The translations under genes and the position numbers were made by a program. From Alphaproteobacteria bacterium (GTDB taxonomy: Bacteria > Pseudomonadota > Alphaproteobacteria > Micavibrionales > SZUA-601): a stretch of 7,623 nucleotides of DNA. The notes under the pieces were generated by a model. The model made no database searches. It was not told the origin of the DNA and was given only the letters and a program-made list of their open reading frames with translations. This document shows, piece after piece, positions 1-5,744 of this stretch (position 1 is the first letter of the stretch; every line of letters starts with the position of its first letter). The stretch spans positions 1 to 7,623 of the forward strand of contig QKJH01000107.1 in NCBI GenBank assembly GCA_003250865.1, given 5' to 3'.

Positions 1-128
1 TGGCCATTCCCGAGCTCTTTGCGGAAGATGTCAGGCTTGCTCTAAGAGAATTGGGAAAAATTACTGGCCGTGTCGATGTTGAAGACCTATTGGATGTAAT
101 TTTTAGGGATTTTTGTTTAGGAAAGTGA
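1..128 (+). CDS. mnmE: tRNA modification GTPase MnmE, C-terminal end (partial)
   Basis: This is the last 41 residues of a frame entering from the left edge (first full codon at base 3) and ending in TGA at 126-128. MnmE (TrmE) is a GTPase that works with MnmG to place a (carboxymethyl)aminomethyl group on C5 of wobble uridine U34 in some tRNAs. The fragment shows the typical family end: a helix reading E-D-V-R-L-A-L-R-E-L-G, then I-T-G-R-V-D-V-E-D-L-L-D-V-I-F, and finally F-C-L-G-K, the C-x-G-K tail of MnmE whose cysteine is conserved in the family. The GTPase and folate-binding domains lie outside the window. Its partner mnmG starts about 540 bp downstream, separated by two small ORFs. The assignment is secure even though only the tail is visible. 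Confidence 0.95.
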   Translation, partial: AIPELFAEDVRLALRELGKITGRVDVEDLLDVIFRDFCLGK

Positions 129-137
129 TATTATGTC

Positions 138-158
138 AAGAAATAGCTTTCTTTTTTT
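138..158 (+). terminator. possible weak intrinsic terminator after mnmE
   Basis: Ten bases after the mnmE stop there is a 6-bp inverted repeat, AAGAAA (138-143) and TTTCTT (148-153), with loop TAGC, running directly into TTTTT (154-158). The shape fits an intrinsic terminator, but the stem has only one G-C pair and would be unstable. It also overlaps the -35 area of the promoter proposed for the next ORF. At most it would give partial termination; the strong hairpin at 412-444 is a better end for mnmE transcripts. Confidence 0.25.
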
Positions 159-175
159 CAAGAACGCGCTATACT
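148..175 (+). promoter_or_regulatory. candidate sigma-70 type promoter for the 59-aa ORF
   Basis: TATACT at 170-175 matches five of six bases of the -10 consensus. About 16-17 bp upstream the -35 position is only T-rich (TTTCTT, 148-153) and matches poorly. A start site would fall near 182, giving a leader of about 34 nt before the ATG at 216 and a transcript of about 260 nt ending at the terminator at 412-444. The same TATACT hexamer occurs upstream of parA. The call is tentative because the -35 is weak. Confidence 0.4.
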
Positions 176-215
176 ACAGATAATCAAAAACCTAAACATT
201 CAGAGGAGTAGTGTA

Positions 216-395
216 ATGTCTGAATTTAATCCCAACGATCCAACTGCCATAGCAACAGCCTTCATAGAAGATTGTGAAGCCATGGGCATGAAAGTTATAG
301 CCCCCATTGCAATTGAAAGAGCCTCTATAGAAATACCCCACCCGCCCATTGATGTGGACAAAGCCTATGGTTCGCTTGCCAAATTGAATATATAG
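216..395 (+). CDS. unrecognised 59-aa small protein between mnmE and mnmG
   Basis: The ATG at 216 is preceded by a good Shine-Dalgarno sequence, AGGAG (204-208), seven bases upstream, and the frame stays open to TAG at 393-395. The product starts M-S-E-F-N-P-N-D-P and is acidic (nine D/E against four K/R). Its N-terminal part looks helical (about 9-25: P-T-A-I-A-T-A-F-I-E-D-C-E-A-M-G), followed by a short hydrophobic run (27-33, V-I-A-P-I-A-I) and a proline-rich stretch around 40-47. There is no signal peptide, transmembrane segment or metal-binding motif. I do not recognise the family. A promoter-like element before it and a strong terminator after it suggest it can be expressed as a separate short transcript, although mnmE read-through is also possible. 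The good RBS, start and flanking signals make it more likely real than chance. Confidence 0.6.
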   Translation: MSEFNPNDPTAIATAFIEDCEAMGMKVIAPIAIERASIEIPHPPIDVDKAYGSLAKLNI

Positions 396-411
396 TTTTT
401 GAAAAGATAGT

Positions 412-444
412 AAAAGGCGGGTTTAGGAATAAATCCGCTTTTTT
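412..444 (+). terminator. strong intrinsic terminator after the 59-aa ORF
   Basis: A 14-bp stem is formed by 412-425 and 430-443, with two G-T wobbles and a GGAA (GNRA-type) tetraloop at 426-429. The core is GGCGG pairing with the CCGCT side, flanked by A/T pairs, and it ends in six T residues (439-444), most of which pair with the A run at 412-415. Because one side is A-rich and the other T-rich, it could also act on the minus strand. It lies 16 bp after the stop of the 59-aa ORF and separates the mnmE side from the mnmG run. Confidence 0.85.
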
Positions 445-445
445 G

Positions 446-475
446 TTGAATAAAATCAACGAATCCGCTTAATAT
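446..475 (+). promoter_or_regulatory. candidate promoter for the small ORF-mnmG-rsmG run
   Basis: Directly after the terminator there is TTGAAT (446-451, four of six -35 bases) and TAATAT (470-475, four of six -10 bases) with an 18-bp spacer. A start near 482 would leave about 23 nt before the ATG at 505. A GANTC site (GAATC, 461-465), the target of the CcrM methylase in many alphaproteobacteria, lies in the spacer. A 7-bp inverted repeat (443-449 with 456-462, A/T-rich 6-nt loop) overlaps it. A promoter is expected here because the terminator just upstream would stop read-through, but the hexamers are only moderate. Confidence 0.4.
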
Positions 476-504
476 GACCGCTATGAACAAGAGAGGTAAG
501 TATA

Positions 505-675
505 ATGAGCAACAAGCCTGAAACGCCGTCAGACCTTTATGATTATTTTGACTTGCTTGGACAGGGGGCCAACAAATCAAGGCCAATCGAAGAAAATAAA
601 GAAGACATCAGCACCAAAGTAAACGATGGTGCCTTATCACCCCCCATTCGCACTGATAAAATTTGCGAACTATGA
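505..675 (+). CDS. unrecognised 56-aa small protein, translationally coupled to mnmG
   Basis: The ATG at 505 is preceded by AGAGG (492-496) with 8-nt spacing. The frame ends in TGA at 673-675, which overlaps the mnmG start as ATGA. The product is hydrophilic and acidic (eleven D/E, seven K/R). An aromatic/acidic patch at 10-19 (D-L-Y-D-Y-F-D-L-L-G) is followed by a probably disordered tail rich in E, K, N and P. There is no signal peptide or membrane segment. I do not recognise a family. The Y-D-Y-F-D-L-L patch could be a short binding motif, but that is inference. mnmG has no clear Shine-Dalgarno of its own, so this ORF may work partly as a leader whose translation delivers ribosomes to mnmG. 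Its RBS and exact 4-nt overlap support it being translated. Confidence 0.6.
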   Translation: MSNKPETPSDLYDYFDLLGQGANKSRPIEENKEDISTKVNDGALSPPIRTDKICEL

Positions 676-2537
676 GCACATTTGATGTAATTGTTATAGG
701 CGGCGGTCACGCCGGTATCGAAGCTTGTGCGGCCTCTGCACGTATGGGCGCAAATACGCTGTTGATAACGCATAAGATTGAAACCATTGGGGCGATGTCT
801 TGTAACCCTGCAATTGGCGGTTTGGGCAAGGGGCATCTGGTGCGTGAAATTGATGCGCTGGATGGTGTTATGGCACGTGCTATTGATAAAGGCGGCATCC
901 AGTTTCGGATGCTTAATGCTTCAAAGGGGCCTGCCGTTCAAGGCCCGCGGGCACAAGCGGACAGAAAGCGCTATGCTGAGGCTGTTCAAGAAATACTTTT
1001 TTCCCAAGAAAACCTTACAATACAAGGTGAGGGTGGTGTATCAGAGTTTATCATTCGGGATAACCGCATTCTTGGTGTATTGGATGCACAAGGCAACGAG
1101 ATATATGCTAAAGCTATCGTTTTAACGACGGGAACGTTTTTAAACGGTGTCATTCATCGCGGCGAAACACAAACGCCCGGTGGGCGCATTGGGGATGCAC
1201 CAGCACTTAAGCTTTCGGAGCAGTTGCTGAGCTTTGATCTTGATCTAAACCGTTTGAAAACAGGCACTCCTGCACGACTTGATGGAAAAACCATCAATTG
1301 GAGTATTTTAGACGAACAAAAGGGCGATAATCCGCCGCAGCCCTTTTCGTTTTTGACACAGGAAATTACTACACCGCAAATTTCTTGCTATATTACCTAC
1401 ACAAACGCAATGGCTCATCAGGCTATCCGAGAGAATATCCACAGAGCCCCCATGTATTCCGGCCAGATTAAAAGTATCGGCCCGCGCTATTGTCCATCAA
1501 TTGAGGATAAAATTTCTCGCTTTGCGGACAAAGAAAAACATCAGATATTTCTTGAGCCCGAGGGATTGGACACGGATGTTGTCTATCCCAATGGTATTTC
1601 CACATCGCTACCCGTAGATGTACAGGATGCCATGATTCATGCCATTAAAGGTTTGGAAAATGTAAATATTTTGGAATATGGCTACGCTATTGAATATGAT
1701 TACATCAATCCGCTTGAGTTAAAACCAACCCTTGAAGTCAAAAAAATAAAAGGGGTGTTTTTAGCTGGTCAAATTAATGGCACAACCGGATACGAAGAAG
1801 CGGGAGCTCAAGGGCTTGTAGCTGGTGTTAATGCCGCAATTCATGCCACGGAAAAAGACAGCCCCTTTATTCTTGATCGCACAAACAGCTATATTGGTGT
1901 CATGATTGATGATCTGGTTACAAAAGGGGTTACCGAGCCCTACCGTATGTTCACGTCTCGTGCGGAATACCGATTGCTGCTTCGTGCTGACAATGCAGAT
2001 GTTCGCTTAACAGATATGGGCATTGCTGTGGGGTGTGTAGGCGTTGAGCGTACAAAATTTTGGCATGATAAAAAAGCAAAACTCGAAGAGGCCAAGAACA
2101 GTGCCAAACTGCTTGGCGGCACCCCCAATGAACTAGTAAAAAAAGGCCTAAAAGTTAATCAGGACGGGCGTTTTCGTTCCATCCACGATCTTTTGCGGTA
2201 TCCGGAAATCACACTAGAACAGCTTAAAGAAATTTGGCCGGAGATTGCGGCTTGGGAACCTGAAATTGCCCAACAAATAGAGATTGATGCTCGTTACGAT
2301 GGCTACTTGCAGCGCCAGGAAGCTGATGTGAACGCTTATATGAAAGATGAATCGTTGGTTATTCCTGACAGTATCGACTACAATGCTGTTGGAAGCTTAT
2401 CGAATGAAATTCGTCAGAAATTTATCCAAATCCGCCCCAACACGATTGGTAAAGCAGCGCGAATTCCCGGAGTTACCCCCTCAGCCGTAGTATCGCTATT
2501 GCGTTACGTCCGCCGTGGAGATAAAGAGGCAAGTTAA
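672..2537 (+). CDS. mnmG: tRNA uridine-5-carboxymethylaminomethyl modification enzyme MnmG (GidA)
   Basis: MnmG is the FAD- and NADH-dependent partner of MnmE in cmnm5/nm5 modification of U34 in tRNAs reading split codon boxes; it acts in the cytoplasm. The 621-residue product has the normal family length. Seen in order: the FAD-binding G-G-G-H-A-G (10-15), the S-C-N-P-A-I-G-G signature with C44, G-P-A-V-Q-G-P-R-A-Q-A-D-R (86-98), R-L-K-T-G-T-P-A-R-L (194-203), P-R-Y-C-P-S-I-E-D-K with C274, and G-Q-I-N-G-T-T-G-Y-E-E-A (366-377). Next come S-R-A-E-Y-R-L-L-L-R (429-438) and the helical C-terminal region that binds MnmE. The two cysteines match those studied in E. coli MnmG. I chose ATG 672 because it gives the usual M-S-T-F-D-V-I-V-I-G-G-G start and overlaps the previous stop as ATGA; a TTG at 663 in the same frame is less likely. 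rsmG follows with a 1-nt overlap. Confidence 0.98.
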   Translation: MSTFDVIVIGGGHAGIEACAASARMGANTLLITHKIETIGAMSCNPAIGGLGKGHLVREIDALDGVMARAIDKGGIQFRMLNASKGPAVQGPRAQADRKRYAEAVQEILFSQENLTIQGEGGVSEFIIRDNRILGVLDAQGNEIYAKAIVLTTGTFLNGVIHRGETQTPGGRIGDAPALKLSEQLLSFDLDLNRLKTGTPARLDGKTINWSILDEQKGDNPPQPFSFLTQEITTPQISCYITYTNAMAHQAIRENIHRAPMYSGQIKSIGPRYCPSIEDKISRFADKEKHQIFLEPEGLDTDVVYPNGISTSLPVDVQDAMIHAIKGLENVNILEYGYAIEYDYINPLELKPTLEVKKIKGVFLAGQINGTTGYEEAGAQGLVAGVNAAIHATEKDSPFILDRTNSYIGVMIDDLVTKGVTEPYRMFTSRAEYRLLLRADNADVRLTDMGIAVGCVGVERTKFWHDKKAKLEEAKNSAKLLGGTPNELVKKGLKVNQDGRFRSIHDLLRYPEITLEQLKEIWPEIAAWEPEIAQQIEIDARYDGYLQRQEADVNAYMKDESLVIPDSIDYNAVGSLSNEIRQKFIQIRPNTIGKAARIPGVTPSAVVSLLRYVRRGDKEAS

Positions 2538-3181
2538 TGATAGAAAAGGATTTTTACATACCATCATGGTATGAAAAGGAGATTGTTTCACGTGAAACAA
2601 TCAATAACTTAAAACACTATCATGCGCTTCTGGTAAAATGGCAACAAGCCATTAACCTGATTAGTCCAAATACCTTAGATACAGCGTGGGAGCGTCATTT
2701 CATCGATTCAATGCAAATCATCCCTCATATCGAAAACACCGAGAACACTACTATGGTTGATATGGGTAGTGGAGGAGGGTTTCCAGCATTGGTTATTGCA
2801 ATTATGTGTCCTTTGGTCACGGTTCACTTGATTGAATCGGATATGCGCAAATCACAATTTTTAAAAACGGTTGTTCGGGAGTGCAATTTGGCGAATGCTA
2901 CCGTGCACAATGAAACCATTGATAATGTTACAGATATAAAAGCAACATTGGTTACAGCCAGAGCTCTGGCATCGTTGGATAAGCTGTTGGATTGGGCGGG
3001 CTTATTTTTGGATAAAACGCAGCAAGAAGCAAAAGCTGTTTTTTTAAAGGGAGCGTCTTGGCAAAGTGAATGGGATAGCATAAAATCAGACTATAACAGG
3101 TGGGCGCTAAGGGCGTTTCGGAGTCAAACGGATGAACAGGCCGCCATCCTTGTTTTTGAGCAAAGGGAAGACAATGAATAA
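2537..3181 (+). CDS. rsmG: 16S rRNA (guanine527-N7)-methyltransferase RsmG (GidB)
   Basis: RsmG methylates N7 of G527 in 16S rRNA using S-adenosylmethionine. The 214-residue product matches the family length. It shows the N-terminal helix with L-L-V-K-W-Q-Q-A-I-N-L-I-S (31-43), W-E-R-H-F-I-D-S (51-58), the SAM-binding V-D-M-G-S-G-G-G-F-P (74-83), L-I-E-S-D-M-R-K-S-Q-F-L (98-109) with acidic E100, and the late A-R-A-L-A (141-145) and F-L-K-G (169-172) motifs. Motif I reads G-S-G-G-G-F-P, where many homologues have G-S-G-A-G-F-P, a mild change. The start overlaps the mnmG stop by one base (TAATG), so translation is probably coupled. Codons 16-21 carry a parS site, so this stretch is constrained both as protein (V-S-R-E-T) and as DNA. 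Confidence 0.97.
   Translation: MIEKDFYIPSWYEKEIVSRETINNLKHYHALLVKWQQAINLISPNTLDTAWERHFIDSMQIIPHIENTENTTMVDMGSGGGFPALVIAIMCPLVTVHLIESDMRKSQFLKTVVRECNLANATVHNETIDNVTDIKATLVTARALASLDKLLDWAGLFLDKTQQEAKAVFLKGASWQSEWDSIKSDYNRWALRAFRSQTDEQAAILVFEQREDNE
2581..2602. promoter_or_regulatory. parS: parS centromere site (ParB/Spo0J binding palindrome) inside rsmG
   Basis: Bases 2584-2599 read TGTTTCACGTGAAACA, an exact match to the 16-bp parS consensus bound by chromosomal ParB proteins across bacteria. The flanks extend it to a perfect 22-bp palindrome centred between 2591 and 2592. It lies in rsmG codons 16-21, in a phase that yields V17-S18-R19-E20-T21, so it does not disturb the gene. Its cognate parA and parB start about 2.3 and 3.1 kb downstream. 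ParB would load here, clamp with CTP and spread, and ParA would then move the complex. No other full-length match was found in the window, though partial matches occur in holA. Confidence 0.95.
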
Positions 3182-4763
3182 AAGAGAGCTGCTGCGCATA
3201 TTTTATCACTTAACGGTTATTGGTGCCGGTTTTACGACATTGGCACTTGAAATAATCGCATCACGCATGCTGATGCCGCAATTTGGTTTAACGTTGGATA
3301 TATGGGGCGCTGTGTTAGTTGTTACGCTGTCGGTTTTGGCTGCTGGGTATTTTTGGGGAGAAAAAACCGTTTCTGGCTCGTTGGCAGAGAAAATTCCTGG
3401 AAAATATGTTAGAAACGCCTTTTGCGCCGTTGTTCTTGTTTTTGCAGGTGTTCTTGGTTTCTATCCCTTAACGGGAATGTTTACAGATTTGCCGTTGTTT
3501 ATTGGGGCGGCGCTATCTTCTTTTATCTTAATTGGGCCGTGTTTTTTCTTTACCGCGACGTTGACACCGCTGCTTGTAATGATTGAAACTCTTTCGCAAG
3601 GACAAGAAAAAACCAAAGCAATAGGGCATACAGGCATTATTCTGGCAGAGTCGACTATTGGCTCGGTCATTGGAGCGTTGGTGTGTGTTTATGGACTTAT
3701 ACCCAATATGTCGGTAGAAATAGCGTTGATTTATCTTTTGGCACCGCTTTTCGTCAGCTCCTCTGTATTGGTGGTATTGCACAGCCGTTTTATGGGCCTG
3801 AAAATCAGAGGTATTCAGTTATTAGCAATAATGCTGGCGGGCACGGTTTTTTTTTCTGGACTTGATGTCGATGCCAGACAAATAAATTTTGGCAATACAA
3901 TAGCGACACAGTTAGAAGTCCAGCGTACACGGTACGGTACGATTCGCCTTATTCGAGTTCCTCTTCCTGCCGAACAAACAGCATGGTTATATCTCTTACT
4001 GGATGGCAGAACCCAAAACATTCTGCTTGAAAAGGGCGAAAATGCCATTGCCTACACGAATGCAGCCGTTAACAGTCTTTTGAATATGCCAAAAAAACCA
4101 AAGGATGTATTGATTTTGGGCGGCGGCGCCGGCGTTATAGCCCGAGATTTGGCAAATAGCGGTGTGTCGGTTGATATGGTTGAAATAAACGGTGCATTTG
4201 AGCCCTTGGCAAAAAAATATTTTTATTTACCGGACATGGTTAATTTTTATGTTGAAGATGCAAGAACGTTCCTAAACCGTTGTTCTAAAACTTATGACGC
4301 CATTGTTTTTGATATATTTACAGGCTATGGGGCGCCGGAACATTTGGTAACGAAAGAAGCTTATCAAGCGGCAAAAGAGTGTTTAAACCCGGGAGGCGTT
4401 GTTTCGCTTAATCTTTTAAGAGACCCGAAGGATACGAAGCCGGATGCCACAATAAAAGCAACATTATCAGCCGTTTTTTCCTATGTTGATTTATACAGCC
4501 CCATAAAGGCAGAAACCCCTATCGTTAATGGGCTGTGGCTTGCATCAGACGAAACATTACCTGTTGCTCAGCTTTCAGGGGGGGCTACACCTGGTTTTAT
4601 CAACGAAGAATTAAAGCAAAACTGGAAATACCAACCGGTTAGTGATGGTGGTGAAGTTTCTACTGACAACTTCCCTGCGTATGTCTTTGAAACCAAAGAA
4701 CTCTTTCGGGAAGAACATAGCCTAACCCGTGATATATACGGGGTTTCCGTGATGAAACCATGA
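3174..4763 (+). CDS. membrane protein with SpeE-like (spermidine synthase fold) C-terminal domain
   Basis: The 529-residue product has about seven N-terminal hydrophobic segments (approximately 10-30, 43-61, 82-100, 105-130, 153-175, 181-203 and 212-229). A cytoplasmic Rossmann methyltransferase/spermidine synthase-like domain follows (about 248-515). The nucleotide-binding loop is L-I-L-G-G-G-A-G (313-320), the motif II acid is E338 (D-M-V-E-I-N), then V-E-D-A-R-T-F (360-366), Y-D-A-I-V-F-D (374-380) and a late S-T-D-N-F-P-A (496-502). Spermidine synthases have D-S-T-D-P at the D380 site; here it is D-I-F-T-G, so the second catalytic aspartate is missing and aminopropyl transfer is doubtful. 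It fits the 'fused MFS/spermidine synthase' group, whose biochemistry is poorly defined. Start 3174 has AAAGGGA just upstream and overlaps rsmG by 8 nt; an in-frame ATG at 3132 would overlap by 50 nt and lacks support. The gene splits the usual rsmG-parA adjacency. Confidence 0.85.
   Translation: MNKRELLRIFYHLTVIGAGFTTLALEIIASRMLMPQFGLTLDIWGAVLVVTLSVLAAGYFWGEKTVSGSLAEKIPGKYVRNAFCAVVLVFAGVLGFYPLTGMFTDLPLFIGAALSSFILIGPCFFFTATLTPLLVMIETLSQGQEKTKAIGHTGIILAESTIGSVIGALVCVYGLIPNMSVEIALIYLLAPLFVSSSVLVVLHSRFMGLKIRGIQLLAIMLAGTVFFSGLDVDARQINFGNTIATQLEVQRTRYGTIRLIRVPLPAEQTAWLYLLLDGRTQNILLEKGENAIAYTNAAVNSLLNMPKKPKDVLILGGGAGVIARDLANSGVSVDMVEINGAFEPLAKKYFYLPDMVNFYVEDARTFLNRCSKTYDAIVFDIFTGYGAPEHLVTKEAYQAAKECLNPGGVVSLNLLRDPKDTKPDATIKATLSAVFSYVDLYSPIKAETPIVNGLWLASDETLPVAQLSGGATPGFINEELKQNWKYQPVSDGGEVSTDNFPAYVFETKELFREEHSLTRDIYGVSVMKP
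4742..4759. repeat. inverted repeat resembling parS with altered spacing, end of the SpeE-like gene
   Basis: GGTTTC (4742-4747) and GAAACC (4754-4759) form 6-bp arms around CGTGAT. The inner five bases of the arms, GTTTC and GAAAC, are those of parS, but they are 6 bp apart instead of 4, so the CACGTG core is lost. The repeat ends just before the TGA of the SpeE-like gene and about 110 bp before parA. It has no following T run, so it is not an intrinsic terminator. Whether ParB sees it is unknown, and it may be coincidence. Confidence 0.3.
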
Positions 4764-4770
4764 AATATTA

Positions 4771-4800
4771 GAAAAATATATTATATGGGTCATTTTTCTT
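4771..4800 (+). terminator. possible weak terminator hairpin after the SpeE-like gene
   Basis: GAAAAAT (4771-4777) can pair with ATTTTTC (4792-4798), followed by TT, eight bases after the stop at 4761-4763. The stem is almost all A-T and the 14-nt loop is AT-rich too, so stability is low. The downstream end overlaps the -35 of the parA promoter candidate. It could give partial termination between the mnmG run and parAB; this is a weak call. Confidence 0.25.
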
Positions 4801-4839
4801 GACTTACCCTTTATTTCTGTGGTTTTATGAGCTTATACT
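4799..4839 (+). promoter_or_regulatory. parAB promoter region
   Basis: The 104-bp AT-rich gap before parA holds TTGACT (4799-4804, five of six -35 bases) and TTTTAT (4823-4828, four of six -10 bases) with an 18-bp spacer. An alternative -10, TATACT (4834-4839, five of six), has only a weak TTATTT at the matching -35 position (4811-4816). Both would start transcription 20-35 nt before the parA GTG. A promoter is expected because this is the only sizeable gap between 505 and 6668. Chromosomal parAB units are often autoregulated, but no clear operator is visible. Confidence 0.55.
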
Positions 4840-4867
4840 TAAACTTGGATAAGCAAAGGAAATCGTT

Positions 4868-5731
4868 GTGAATAAGCCCGTCTTTGCCCGTTTTGTTCCT
4901 AAACAGAAACGTTTTCAGTCTCCTAAATATCAAGGAAGAGTATTAGCTATAGCTAATCAAAAAGGTGGTGTTGGTAAAACGACAACGACCATCAATTTAG
5001 CAACTGCGTTGGCCGCCATTGGCAAGAAGGTTTTGGTGATGGACCTGGATCCGCAGGGGAATGCATCAACAGGATTGGGAATTGGGCGCGGTGAGCGCGG
5101 TAATGGTGCCTATGAGCTGATGTTTGGCTCTGAAACGCTCGAAAATGTGGTTAAGCCGACAAAGGTGCCCAATTTATTTGTCATGCCTTCTTCTATCCAT
5201 CTTTCTGGTGCGGAAATTGAGCTGGTATCCATGGAACAGCGCGAATATATCCTTCAAAACGCTATAACGGCGCAAAACGTTGCTTTCGACTATGTCTTGA
5301 TAGATTGCCCGCCATCTTTAAACTTGCTAACACTTAATGCTTTGACGGCTTCTGATGCGGTTATTGTTCCACTACAGTGTGAATTTTACGCTCTTGAAGG
5401 CCTGTCTATGTTGGTTAAGACCATTGAGCGTGTTAAAAACCGTTTTAACCCTCGTCTGGATTTGCATGGCATTTTGTTGACAATGCATGACAAGCGCAAC
5501 AATTTATCCAACTCTGTTGAAGAGGATGTTCGCGGATATTTTGGTGACAAAGTATATAAAACGGTCATTCCGCGGAATGTCCGTATTTCCGAGGCTCCCG
5601 GACACGGTTTGCCAGCAATTGTTTATGATATGCGCTGTATCGGATCGCAGGCCTACATCAAACTTGCACGCGAAGTAATCCGCCGCGAAAAAGTTCTTGA
5701 TGATAATGGCACAAAGGCCACGGCAGCATAA
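4868..5731 (+). CDS. parA: chromosome partitioning ATPase ParA
   Basis: ParA is a Walker-type ATPase that dimerises on DNA with ATP and, stimulated by ParB, pulls or relays the parS complex to segregate new origins. The 287-residue product shows the deviant Walker A K-G-G-V-G-K-T-T (32-39, signature lysine K32), the A' motif D-L-D-P-Q-G-N (59-65), and Walker B V-L-I-D-C-P-P-S (143-150). It lacks the N-terminal helix-turn-helix of plasmid class Ia ParA, as expected for a chromosomal protein. The GTG start at 4868 is supported by AAAGGA (4855-4860) with 7-nt spacing. About 24 residues precede the first beta strand, with basic residues K3, R8, K12, K14, R15, K20 and R24, a somewhat long lead for this family. 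parB starts 13 bases after the stop, so the two form one unit. Confidence 0.97.
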   Translation: MNKPVFARFVPKQKRFQSPKYQGRVLAIANQKGGVGKTTTTINLATALAAIGKKVLVMDLDPQGNASTGLGIGRGERGNGAYELMFGSETLENVVKPTKVPNLFVMPSSIHLSGAEIELVSMEQREYILQNAITAQNVAFDYVLIDCPPSLNLLTLNALTASDAVIVPLQCEFYALEGLSMLVKTIERVKNRFNPRLDLHGILLTMHDKRNNLSNSVEEDVRGYFGDKVYKTVIPRNVRISEAPGHGLPAIVYDMRCIGSQAYIKLAREVIRREKVLDDNGTKATAA

Positions 5732-5744
5732 AGAGAGAGACAGC

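Noticed and set aside
663..671. Upstream TTG start for mnmG
   Set aside because: It adds three residues with no Shine-Dalgarno, while ATG 672 gives the family N-terminus and an ATGA overlap with the preceding ORF.
365..836. Minus-strand ORFs across the mnmE-mnmG spacer (365-586, 543-836)
   Set aside because: They overlap the terminator, the two small plus-strand ORFs and mnmG, have no recognisable domains, and look like shadows.
3132..3173. Longer N-terminus for the SpeE-like gene
   Set aside because: It would overlap rsmG by 50 nt, lacks an RBS, and the extra 14 residues do not look like part of the first membrane segment; ATG 3174 has a clear Shine-Dalgarno.
4764..4867. oriC or DnaA-box cluster in the AT-rich gap before parA
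   Set aside because: No TTATCCACA-type boxes occur in the gap; AT-richness is explained by the parAB promoter.
5697..5744. Longer N-terminus for parB starting inside parA
   Set aside because: The extra 16 residues read through parA sequence and the ParA-contact box normally lies close to the ParB start; 5745/5748 fits better.
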